The translations under genes were made by a program, and so were the position numbers. Below, in pieces: positions 42,469-52,708 of a stretch of DNA of 64,000 bases (position 1 is the stretch's first letter; each line of letters begins with the position of its first letter). Under the pieces are notes generated by a model. That model did not search any database, had not been told where the DNA came from, and worked only from the letters and a program-made list of their open reading frames with translations. The DNA comes from Pyropia yezoensis (taxonomy: Eukaryota; Rhodophyta; Bangiophyceae; Bangiales; Bangiaceae): NCBI GenBank assembly GCA_009829735.1, contig CM020620.1:9927794-9991793 (forward strand), in the 5' to 3' direction.

Positions 42469-44327
42469 ATTTTGAACCTTATTCCAGTACAAGACCACAG
42501 GTTCTGCGCTGAATCTGTGTGCGATGTTGAGGCCTAATCAAGGGTATCTCGGCAAGAGTACTGCGACACATGTATCAAACAAGGGTGTCGGAAGTATATT
42601 TAGCCATAGTGTAGATCTCGACAGATACACATGGCATATTTTTCCACTCCGTCAAAGTCATTTGTCGTACCCATTCTACTGTTTCGCAACGGTACGAAAA
42701 GTAAATCCCAGTCGATGTTTACTTAAACGTCTATCTCAAATATATTAAGGCATGCGAAATAAACATTTCCCCCGGCTTTGGCATGCGGCTCCTCTTCGGA
42801 ATCCGGTCCATCGTCCCACTCGTGCTGCAGGTATGAGAAAAATAAGAGAGAGTCTCTAGAAGCCCCATGCGAGAGCGAAGAGAGCTCGAAAGAAACGTGC
42901 GCTGTTGTGTTCAAAGTGGCTAAAGGCCGACACTTCACTTTCTGACATCCTAGCTATCAACTCGTGCACGCTTTCTATTGTCCGTTTTTTATGACCCTTC
43001 TGGTAGCGCATGCACATTACGACCTTCTCGCGCAAAGAAGCCGCAGACGGCTCTCTCCCCGTCTCCGTGAGAACCCAGAGAAGTCCAAGAAGCCCTCAAA
43101 GCCTGCACCCAATACTTTTGGCTACAGCCAAGACGCGGTCGAGGATGACCCTGATGAGCAATGTAGTAACGCCAAAGGACCGTCCGTGAGCTGCTTTCTA
43201 TTCAGCAGCTGTTTTTCTCTCAGTGGCGTCCGTGGTGTCGAAAGTGCGCGTCAGTAAAGATGGACCTCGGCCATGTGCCTTATCAAAGGAGACAGACATT
43301 TAGTCAGAGAGACAGTTGATCACAGAGTGGGGTTTTCGGTACGTTCCGCGACGAAATCTAGCATGCGAAGCACTTTCACACCCAATGCATGTGGCGGACA
43401 ACTTGTTTTGCTGCCCCATGACGGAACGCGAAGCACTGAGGCTACACTCGAGAAGAAGCATGGAAAGAGAAGCTCATAGCGCATCTGATTGGGTATGATG
43501 TGACTATTCTCTCCCGCCCAGCCTCACCCCAGGTGCCCCTCTGAGTCTCTCTATCACGTCTCGGTCATTGACTCGTGGGTATGACTCGCAATTTTATACA
43601 AATCAAAAGCTTATGATTCGACCCCAGCAGGTCTGTGGACAGCGCCCAGCGCGCGATTGGGTGGTGTTGTAATGGCGCTTCTAAGTTGTCAATGGGGCGC
43701 GATGCGCCCTGACTCTCCTTTGCTCTCAAGGCACGACTCGAGCGCGATTAAGCGTTATCAATGTGCATGGAACAAGCTGGGTGCTTCTTCGAGTTCAAGG
43801 GGTCAGTCGAGGCCTGAAACGCAATCAGGAGCCGCAAGCCACTGAAAAGAAGTGCATGTTACTCCAGAATGGGGACTACCGTTCTAAATTAGTTTTTTCT
43901 AAAAAATTCTCTTTGGGGGTCTACAACGGCACTCGCAGGGCGCGATGACGGATCTGAGGGGCGGTAGCGGGTCGCGCCTTAATGCCCCCCCCTAGCTGCC
44001 CGCCTAGAAAGAGGCGTGATGCACAGCCTTAGACCCCAGATGTCCTTAAATCGGGGTCCTTTCGTGTCATGAACACTCAACCTGACCGTTTTCTGCAGGT
44101 CAGCCACACAAAAGCGCCATCCTGAACGTCCTTCGCGAGTGTCAACTTCGCTTGGTCTTGTCTTGTTGATGAGATATGCGTGTTTTCATATTGTTGGTGA
44201 ACGTTTTGGTGACCAACCTCAAGACGTTGTCCGTCACACTTACCACCACTCAACAGTACCCATGGAGCATGCAGATCCAAGGACACGTACAGACGAGGAG
44301 CAAAAAATCAACCACAGGAGGGGCGTA
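42469..44327. other. Stretch without an assignable gene
   Basis: Base composition is more balanced than elsewhere. Short frames such as plus 42964-43257 (with RENPEKSKKPSKPAPNTFGY) look faintly protein-like, but nothing is recognised. No repeat or RNA gene found. Confidence 0.35.
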
Positions 44328-44938
44328 ACGCCCCCGACCACCCACCAGCGGCCTCGTATGGTGGCTGATTTTGGAGTGGCCACGGACAGAGACGATAGTC
44401 AGAAAGTATTTGCACAGAAAGCGGCGTCTTGGACCGACACGCACCGCGGTGCAGAGGGCAAATTCCGGTTTTGATTGAAAACCGGAATTCGCACGCCGCG
44501 TCGCGCTGGCCCCCCGTGCATGAGCTGAGGCCAGCAGCTTTGGTGCCATCCAACATGGCATGGATAGTTGGAGCATTCACCACCCACACTTCCGCCTGTG
44601 TCACCACACGTACGGTGGTCCAGCGTGGATGCGCACTTGTCGGCCAACCCGGGTTATTTCGACGCCCCCCACCACCCACCAGCCGCATCGTGTGGCGGCT
44701 GATTTTGGAGTGGCCACGGACAGAGACGATAGTCAGAAAGTATTTGCACAGAAAGCGGCGTCTTGGACCGACACGCACCGCGGTGCAGAGGGCAAATTCC
44801 GGTTTTGATTGAAAACCGGAATTCGCACGCCGCGTCGCGCTGGCCCCCCGTGCATGAGCTGAGGCCAGCAGCTTTGGTGCCAACCGACGTGGCATCGATA
44901 GTTGGAGTATTCACCACCCACACTTTCGCCTGTGTCAA
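44328..44938 (+). repeat. Outlying satellite island, about two monomers of 334 bp
   Basis: Same sequence as the array at 56.85-64 kb, in the same orientation: GGCTGATTTTGGAGTGG, the inverted repeat AATTCCGGTTTT...AAAACCGGAATT, and the TTGGAG(C/T)ATTCACCACCCACAC block. The unit here is 334 bp because the CGACGCCCCCCACCACCCACCAGC submotif occurs once per monomer instead of two or three times. The island starts at a CGCCCCCGACCACCCACC edge and stops abruptly inside CACACTTTCGCCTGTGTCA. Confidence 0.95.
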
Positions 44939-47618
44939 TTAACGGCAAGCGAATTCCCCTTCACAGCACAGTACAAGTCAATGTAGGGAGCTCTTGTGCA
45001 TATGTGGCGGGTGATGATAGATTTTTCATTTTTGTGAAGCTTGCCCCAGCCGCGATAGCCTGCTTTGAGAAATGCGCGTTCTGAAGTCGCCTGGTTCGGA
45101 ACGCGACTGCAACAGGTCAGCGATTAGCAAAGACGTTCGAGTGACCTGGCGTCAGCGCATCGCCGTCGCCGTCCTGGTCGTCACGTCCGCCAGCATCAGC
45201 TAAACCACCAACGACGACAGGATGAACCACGGCTGCCTCACCCCCACCTCGACAATCAGCCACCCGGCTGGCGGCTCTCAAGGAGCTTGGCAGGCCCAGG
45301 ACGGCCCCCGTGGTACGACCGACCCCAGCAAGGGCCTCACCATCCCCAATTGCACTGGGGGTAGCGGCCGCTCCGCGATCTCTCCCCCCGCCTTGGTGAG
45401 CAGGAGCCAGATCAAGACCAACGACAGGGCAGAGAACTTTTGAACGGCATGCCCTGCATCACCGTCAGCAGGAGGTATTTACCTTGTACAAACTCATTGC
45501 GCTGACTGGGTAGTACGGGCCGCCACTGTGCTCGTGCGACGTCTTGCTTGTTTCCGTATTGCTTCACATCAGGTGATTGTCGCTAGGGGCGCGTGGGCCT
45601 GCACAACGATGGGCGCCAAATGACCGAGCAGGCGCCGCTTCTGTGACTCACGCTCGCTGGCGCGCGTGCTAAAGACAGATCAGTACGTTGACTCTGCCCA
45701 CCGAAACCGCCTTGTAGTATAACATTATGAAGTAGCCCCGTCTGTTCTCTAAATCGTCTGCACTTTTGTTCCGTTCTCCAAAGAAAGCAACAGCGTCAAA
45801 AACTTTCTACACTGGAAAATGTTCTTCAGATTCTATGCTTCTCGTATAAAAGAAACAATCTCGTTCCATAGGTCGCTCTCGAGGAGCAGGGATGAGGGGT
45901 CGACAGTTTAATCTCAAAGATAAATTATGAAATTATCAATGAATTATCACAACGGCCAGAGCTGTATCAGTACGTAGGCCCCGAATTTTGCCGGCTGCAA
46001 AAAAATTGAACAGTTTTCACATGCTTGGTCAAAACGACTGCTGTTTTACGGCTCGAAATTGATGGCATGTCAGCAGTAACCACGCGACCAGGTGAGCATG
46101 AGCAACGTCGACCATGCCAGGCCGCTGCCGCGATGAATACAGGAGAAGGATTTTCTCCAGGATGTGTGCTCATGCATCGTGGAGACTTCGATCACGGAAG
46201 GGGAGTCGAGAGAGGGCACAATCATCGGCATAGTAGCGTGCTGCTACGCGATAGAGTCTGCTGACAAGGATGTACAGAGCGTACGCGGTTATATGCGCCT
46301 CAGTTATATGACCCCCATCACATAATCGAGCCGCACATCGCACGAGGGCCGTCCTCAGCGAGAGTGAATGTACCTCGCCCAATATGGAGAAGCATTTGCG
46401 AGGATAATTAAAAGGAGTGAGGCAGTCCTGGAGTAGAATTTTTTCTGTAGACGCACAGTTATGGCACGGCGCTGTCGCCTTTATAGGCAGCGTGCGCGAT
46501 CCCACCTCCGGCACACCGTGCGATATCCACCACTATGTACAGTACATGCGCATGTGCTGCATCCTCTGTTTCTTTTGAACGCTTTCCCTGCGCTTCGCGC
46601 CACGGCGCGTCCTACGCGGAGGGGACCTCGACGTCGGCGGTCACGAAAATTTAATCGACGCAGGGAATCTCATCGAGGATATGTGGCGCGCAATGCCCGC
46701 CCAACAGCTCGCTGAATGCTGGCTTAAAGCTCATCTGCTTCAGCCGGAGGCTGTTGCAGAGGTGCGTCGGCAAGTTCATGGAGAGATGACTCCTGTTGAC
46801 AACACCCTCACGGATGAGTCTTTCATGGCCAACACCACCAGCTTCGAGGACTTCGTGGACATTGCGGCACCTGACGTATCGAGTGCTGTTCGTCCGGGGC
46901 TGGCAGCCGAGGATGTAGTTGAGGCTTTTGAAGAGACGGTTTATATGGTGTTGAATTGAGTAGAAGGCGAGGTAGACCAGTGTGCGCTATGCCTTTTTTG
47001 ACCGTTGTGGTGCCGGCGAGCTGTAGACGCACCAGCGCACCCACAAGCCCCCGGCCTCTCTATACCCTCTTTCCGCTAGCTTGACCTGGATTGAAAGCTC
47101 TTGCCTCCGCTTTCCCAGCCGCCAGTCCTGATCCATTGTAAATGTAGTGCAATTATTGCGACTACGTGTACAAAGTAGCTGTACGGTGCGGTTCGCCTGG
47201 AACACTCGTCGGAGCAGGAGTGGGCCACTTGTTGGCGGGACGCTGTCATATGACCGCGTACACCCCTGTACTCACTGCGTGTGATGCTTGCTTCGCAGTC
47301 GCTGGGGGGAGTCACGGGGTCAAATATAGTACACATCCACCACGTGGACGACCCGTGGCACAAAATACTTTAAATGAGAGACAATAGTTATGGTTTGATT
47401 GTTTCTACGATTACACGTATAGTATACACCCTTGACCAAGATTTAGGAATATATCAACCCTGTCGAGCAGCCCGATCCAGCAATGGTCCTTACTCTGAAA
47501 TGATATATGGCGGGTGACGACAGCATTCTTATTTTTTATGGCTTTCTCATTTCTGACTGTAGTTTCCGTTGCTCCCTAAACAATGTCACTGCCCTGGTCC
47601 ACTATATATTGTACACAA
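44939..47618. other. Stretch with only weak coding signals
   Basis: At 45140-45443 a plus frame has a signal-peptide-like stretch (RQRIAVAVLVVTSASIS), then TAA, then an in-frame continuation to TGA at 45443; it may be a decayed small secreted protein. AT-rich tracts at 45900-45960 and 47340-47620 resemble the ends of DNA elements. A small ORF at 46681 is listed separately. Nothing else is recognised. Confidence 0.35.
46681..46959 (+). CDS. Hypothetical 92-residue acidic protein
   Basis: ATG at 46681 (a second Met at 46693) to TGA at 46959. The translation looks like real protein: MPAQQLAECWLKAHLLQPEA, VRRQVHGEMTP, SFEDFVDIAAPDVSSAV, EDVVEAFEETVYMVLN. It is acidic overall, with an amphipathic C-terminal helix and no TM segment. 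It could be a last exon rather than a whole gene. Not recognised. Confidence 0.35.
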   Translation: MWRAMPAQQLAECWLKAHLLQPEAVAEVRRQVHGEMTPVDNTLTDESFMANTTSFEDFVDIAAPDVSSAVRPGLAAEDVVEAFEETVYMVLN

Positions 47619-47728
47619 TCAAAAAAGGTATAAAAACTGACACATCGGCGATTAATTAAAACTGTCGTTAATCAAAGCATACTCCAATCAAAGGCGACTC
47701 AAAAAATGCACACATTTTGCCAACCGTG
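47619..47728 (+). mobile_element. Second copy of the MITE right end
   Basis: 110 bases align without gaps to 32896-33005 at about 87% identity, from TCAAAAAAGGTATAAAAA to GCCAACC(A/G)TG. I did not find the matching left end nearby, so this is a solo end or one side of a diverged element. It lies 190 bp upstream of the ligase targeting-peptide ATG and carries a TATAAAAA word, so it may have contributed promoter sequence. Confidence 0.75.
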
Positions 47729-48725
47729 CTACAGATCCATCACACCTCCACCGAGTCGCGATGGCTCCCCATCTATGCTCCACTCATCCGACAGCCGTTC
47801 ATCCCCGACGGCTCTGTCAGCACACCCGTCTGCCACTGCTGCTGTAACAGTCTCCACCCTACCATTCATTCCCGTGCCCCAGCTACGCCCACCTCTCCCC
47901 CCCATACCCTACCCCAGATGCTGTCGGCCAGGGCGGCGCTGCGTCTCGCCGCCGCCGGCCGCTCCACCCGCGCCGCTGCTGCCGCCGCCGCGCTGCCAGG
48001 GGGGCTCGCCCCCCCACTGCAACCTTTGTTGAGCCGCCGCCGCCGCCGCTGCCCCCGCCGCCGGCAGCGGGGGTGGCCTCTCGCCGGCCCGGCCGTGGCG
48101 GCACGCCGCCGCCGCCCCAGTGACGGCTCCTGCGGTGCGCCGGCCGGTGCCGGCGGCTGCCGCCGAGGGGCCCGGGGGTGGCCGCTGCCGCCGCTGCCGT
48201 CGCCGCGGGGCGGGCGGCGTCATCGACGGCGGCGGTCCTCTCTGCGGCCACCCTGCCGGCAGGCGACCAGACAGTCGCGGGGGCGGCGGCGGCGGCGGCG
48301 GTAGCCCCCCCCGCCCCCACAGCGGACGGTCAAGGCGCAGATGGCGTCGGCGGTGGCGACGGCGACGGCCTCGGCCCCTGGGCGTGCGCGTCTCGTGAGG
48401 AGTATGTGGCGCTGGTGGAGGAGCAACTCGCCGCCGACGCGGCTTCCTACCGCGACGCCCCCGCCCCCAGCATGACCAACGACGCGTACGACGCGCTGCT
48501 GGCGCACGTTGCGGGCGTTGACGTGGCGGAGCCGGGGTGGGTGGACGTGCGCTCCCCGGCGGGGCGGGTCAGCCACGCGGCGGCCGCGGCGGCGGCGGCC
48601 GCCTCCGTCGCCTTGGACGCCGCCGCGGCGGCGGGGACTCCATCAGCGGTCGCCGCGTCATCGGCCATCGACGCGGCCTCTGGCGCAGCGGCACCGACTT
48701 CGGGGGCGCTCCCTGTTCCCCCATT

Positions 48726-48746
48726 CCCCCCCCCCCCCCCCCCCCC
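48726..48746 (+). repeat. 21-base C homopolymer inside the ligase gene
   Basis: It coincides with the change from the domain Ia frame to the adenylation-domain frame. Such runs are hard to sequence and prone to slippage, so the frame change may be technical or a true length polymorphism. Confidence 0.9.
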
Positions 48747-50827
48747 ATCCCCGGCTGCCAAACCGGCGGCAGCCCCGGCCTCCCCCTCCCGCGCGTCGGG
48801 CGCCCCCTTCTTCCGCCGCGGCGCACGTGGTGCCCATGCTCTCCCTCACAAACACCTACGCGGCCGACGAGGTCGTTGCCTGGGCCGCCCGCGGGGCCCC
48901 CCCCGGCGTCGACGGCGGTCCGCCGCCGGCGCTGGTGGCGGACCTCCAAGTCGACGGCGTCACCCTCTCCTTTCGCTACGTCGACGGCGTCCTGGCGTCC
49001 GCCGCCACCAGCGGCGAGGGGACCACCGGCGACGACGTGGCGGCCAATGTGCGGGCGGCGCTGGTCGACGCGGGCTCCGTGCCGGCGGCACTGCCGCCCG
49101 CCGCAGCGGCGGCGGCGGCGACCCGCGTGGCGGCGGCCGTCATGGAGGCCAGCGGCAGCGGCGGCGGAAGTGGCCGCGGCGGCGGCGGCGCCGTGGATGG
49201 CCCTGTGGTCGTGGACATTCGCGGGGAGGTGTAGATGGAGCGGGCGGCGCTGGCGGCGTTCAACGCCCGCCCGGGGCCGCGGCTTGCGAATGCGCGCAAC
49301 GCGGCGGCGGGGGCGCTCCAGCTGCATAACCCGGCTGCCGCCGCCAGTCGGCGGCTGTCGTTTGCGCCCTATGCGGCGGTGGCCTATTCGGCGGCGGCGC
49401 TGGCGGGGGCCTCCGCGGGGGGTGTCAACGCCGGCGGCGACGGCGGCGGCGGCGGCGGCAGCGACGGCGGTGGCGGCGGTGGCGGGGGCAACCGCGGCGG
49501 CGGCGATGCGAATGACAGCCGTGATACCGACGGCCGCCCAGTGACGGCCGCCGTCACCGACACCCACACGGACCTGCTGCGGTGGCTGGCTGCCGCCGGC
49601 TTTACGCCCATGCCCCTTTGGCGCCCCTGCGCTGACGCGGCGGCGGCGGTGGCGTTTGCCGCCGACGTGGCGGCGGTGCGCGGGGGCCTCCCCCTGGACG
49701 TGGACGGCGTGGTGGTGCGCCTCGACGACGCGGCGGCCGCCGCCGCGGCGGGCGCCACCGCCCGCTCCCCGCGGGCGCCGGTGGCGCTCAAGTTTGCCGC
49801 CGCCGCGGGCGTCACCCGCCTCGTCGGGGTGGACCACCAGGTGTCCCGGGCGGGGGTGCTGATGCCGGTGGCGGTACTGGCGCCGCCGCTCCCCCTGGGG
49901 GGGGTGTCGGTGGCCCGAGCGACGCTGCACAACTATGGCCGCGCCGGCGCGGGCTGGCTGGGCGTGGCGGTGGGCGCACTCGTCACCGTTGCCCGCGGGG
50001 GGCACGTCATCACGAAGATTGTCGCCGTCCACGCGCCGCCGCCGGGGGGGGTGCCCGTCGCCCCCCTCGCCACGTGCCCTGCGTGTGGATCCCCGGTGCA
50101 TGTCACTGACGGGGACGGCGGTGGCGGTGGCGATGGCGCCGACGGGACGGCGGAAGAGGTCGCCGACGGCGCGGCGGCCGCCCGGGACGCGGCCCACGCG
50201 GCCGCCCCCCCCCGCCGCGGCGGCGCGGTGGCGGTGGCGCGGTGCACGAACGCCGGCGGCTGTGCCGCGCAGGTGGTCGGGCGGGTGGCCCACTTTGGCC
50301 GCCCCGCCTGCGTGGACATCTGCGGCCTCGGCGCCGCTACCGCGCGGCGGCTGGTCGACGCGGGCCTCGTCGCCTCCCCCGCCGACCTCTACGCCCTCAC
50401 CGCCGACGCCCTCACCGCCGCGGCCATCCCGGGGCTGGCCGTGCCAACAGTGGTGGTGCGGCCGACTGTGGTGGTGCTGCGGGTGTGCTCGGCGGGCCGG
50501 GCGGCGTCGACGCTGGCTTGATGGCGGCAGCGCAGGTTGCTGCAGTCCTTGTGGCTCTGAGTGCTGTCGGTTTATCCCTTGTCGCCGGGGCACCCGCAAG
50601 TGCCCCCCCCCCCCCCCAACCCCCCCCCCACCGCACACATGCCCCCCACCCTGTTCCGCCCCTCCTTTGGCCGCCTCCCATGCCCCTCGTCCACAGATTG
50701 CTGCTGGGCGAGACGCCGGGCCGAGTGCTCGGCGTCGCACGAGTGGGCGGGGAGGGACCTTCGTGGGAGGCGATCCACTCGACCACTCCGGCGGACACCT
50801 CCAGATGAGCCCCCCCCCCCCCTTCTT

Positions 50828-50939
50828 CCTCCCCTCTCAGCAGCCCCGCCATTGGCTGGCGCCGGCACCCCCCCCTCCCTCCCTCCCTCCCTTCCTCCCT
50901 CCCCTCTCAGCAGCCCCGCCATTGGCTGGCGCCGGCACC
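50828..50939 (+). repeat. 42-bp direct repeat, period 70, in the putative ligase intron
   Basis: Two identical copies (50828-50869 and 50898-50939) of a unit containing CAGCAGCCCCGCCATTGGCT are separated by a CCCT microsatellite. The coding sequence appears to resume after CCGGCGCCAG at 50960, which would suit a 3' splice site. Confidence 0.85.
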
Positions 50940-51755
50940 ACACCCCCCCTCCGGCGCCAGGACCGCCGTTGCCCTCACCGCCGCGCTCGCGACCGGCCGC
51001 ACCGCCCGCCCCCTGGGCGCCATTGTCCACGCGCTGGGTCCCCCTGGCGTCGGCGTCGTGACGGCGCAGGTGCTGGCGCGTCAGGCGGCGCGCCTGGCGG
51101 CTGTGAACGCCGTGTCAGGCGCGCCCGACGGGGCGGCGGCGCTGCTGGCGCTACCGGGCATTGGCGCCCCGTCGGCGGCGGCGATTGGCGCGCTCTTTCG
51201 CCACCCGACGGTGGCTACGGAGATGGCCCGGCTGGTCGCCGCGGGCGTTGCGGGCGCCGACGAGGCGGCGCTGGTCGCGGCGGCGGCGGCCGAGGTTACA
51301 GCGGCGGCGGGGGCGGGAGAGGGGAGCCGCCGTCCCCGCCGTCGCCGCCACCGCCACCGCCGCTGTCGCCGGCCGTTGCCGCAGGCGCAGGCGCAGCCAC
51401 GGCCGCGGTCGCTTCGGACGCCTGCCCCCCGCCACCAGCAGCCCCGCTGGACGGCGTCACCGTTGCCTTCACCGGCGGCCTCACCGGCCGTACGCGCGCC
51501 AACGCGGCGGCAGCGGTCGCCGCCGGCGGCGGCACCGTCCGCACCACACTCACCCCCCGCACGGGCGTGCTGGTGGCGGGCGCGTCGCGGTCGGCGGCGG
51601 CCAAGCTCCGCCGCGCCGCCTCGGCGGGCGTGCGCGTCGTGGGGAAGGCGCAGCTGGAGGCACTGCTGGCGGGCGGGCTGGCCGCCGTGGGCGACGAGGA
51701 GCACGTGGGGGGGGTGGGAGGGGGTGGCGGGGAGTACGCAGAGGTGCGGGAGTGA

Positions 51756-52708
51756 CCGTTCGCCAGGTGCAGGGGGGGGGGGGGGGGGGGAAAGCGAGTG
51801 GGGGTGAGATGACTGCTTGACGTATGCAGCGGGGGGAGGCGGGAAAGGGATCGATAAAGCGGCTGTGGAGCTACGCGCCTCGCGCGAACACTCGTCACCG
51901 AACGGGGGTCAACCAAGACGGACACGTGGAAATATCGATAGTGCAGGGTCTGTGGGGACATGCGCCTACCAGGGTCCCCCTTCGCCCGGCGGCCGTGTGC
52001 TCCAGCCAAAACAAGGCCGCCTGCGTACTAGCCAGACAACCCGTCTGCAGCGGCCGCCACCGCCATCGCGGTCAAGCCCCGGCGGGGAGGGTGGTGGCGA
52101 CGACAGGACGCCGTCCGTCGGTGATGCCATCGCCATCATCGCGGCCGTGCCGCCCACAGCCATGGGGAGGGTGGTGGCGACGACGGGACGCCGTCCGTCG
52201 GCGACGCCGCCGCTGCCGTGACGGCGGTGGGACGCACACAGTCTTGGTGATCGGCGACGCCACGTGCGCAATGTCGCTTCCGCAGTGTCTCACGACGCCG
52301 GAGGGAAGGCACCGTCGACGGGTCGGGCGGCCACCGCCGCGGCCACTACCGCCATCGCGTCCTTCGTGCGGCGGAAGAGGGCGGCGGCGACGACGGGGTG
52401 CCCGCCACCGGCGACGCCGCCGCCATCATTGTGTCATCACCATCACCCGCATGCTGGGCGCTTACGCCTCTCCCGCCTCTGTGCGGGCCGTCTACGCCTG
52501 TGCTCCGCGCGCCATGTAGAGCCCACCACAATCTGCCCCGAAACAACGCCAAAGTGGACGGCCGCGGCCAAAGCGGGGCCGAGGCGCGCCCCAAACAGAA
52601 CGTACAGGGGAAGGACGGCGCGGTCAATGGCGGCGACACCCGCCAGAGGGGCGGCGGTGGCGCGTGCGGCGCGACATTGGACGCTGCTGCCGGCAGTGCG
52701 CAAAGGTG
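51756..52708. other. Intergenic stretch between two convergent genes, with an 80-bp duplication
   Basis: It follows the ligase stop (plus) and precedes the P-loop gene stop (minus). A 40-bp segment (GGGGAGGGTGGTGGCGACGAC...CCGTCCGTCGG) is repeated at 52084-52123 and 52164-52203. A G run of about 21 bases is at 51770-51790. No gene recognised. Confidence 0.5.

Larger units (their letters stand above)
47918..51755 (+). pseudogene. ligA: Nuclear NAD+-dependent DNA ligase (LigA-like), catalytic Lys lost, frame-broken
   Basis: All LigA parts occur in order. An Arg/Ala-rich presequence (MLSARAALRLAAAGRSTRAA) suggests organelle targeting. Domain Ia has MTNDAYDALLAHV. The adenylation core starts HVVPMLSLTNTYAADE, then DLQVDGVTLSF replaces the KxDG box, so the AMP-accepting Lys is Gln (CAA, 48947-48949); TSGEG replaces TRGDG; VDIRGEV is followed by TAG (49232-49234) where family members read on; DGVVVR has Arg for Lys. 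The OB fold ends in ATLHNYG and VARGGHVITKI. The C4 zinc finger CPACG/RCTNAGGC has a roughly 60-residue insert. HhH motifs GLGAATARRL and LPGIGAPSAAAI and a BRCT (LDGVTVAFTGGLTG) complete it. Frames change near 48.0-48.2 kb, 48.75 kb (beside a 21-C run) and 51.3 kb. Roughly 50440-50960 looks like an intron. In bacteria LigA seals nicks during replication; this copy should not. Confidence 0.85.

Noticed and set aside
13829-49234. Reassigned stop codons (in-frame TAA, TAG and TGA in several genes)
   Set aside because: All three stops occur as interruptions, each in mobile-element or decaying genes, while the intact protease uses TGA as a normal stop. Ordinary decay or sequence error explains them better.
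37242-51755. Bacterial contamination as the source of the protease and ligase
   Set aside because: Both lie between eukaryotic retroelements and satellite in one contig stretch left of the gap, carry eukaryotic-style N-terminal extensions, and the ligase appears to contain an intron and homopolymer inserts.
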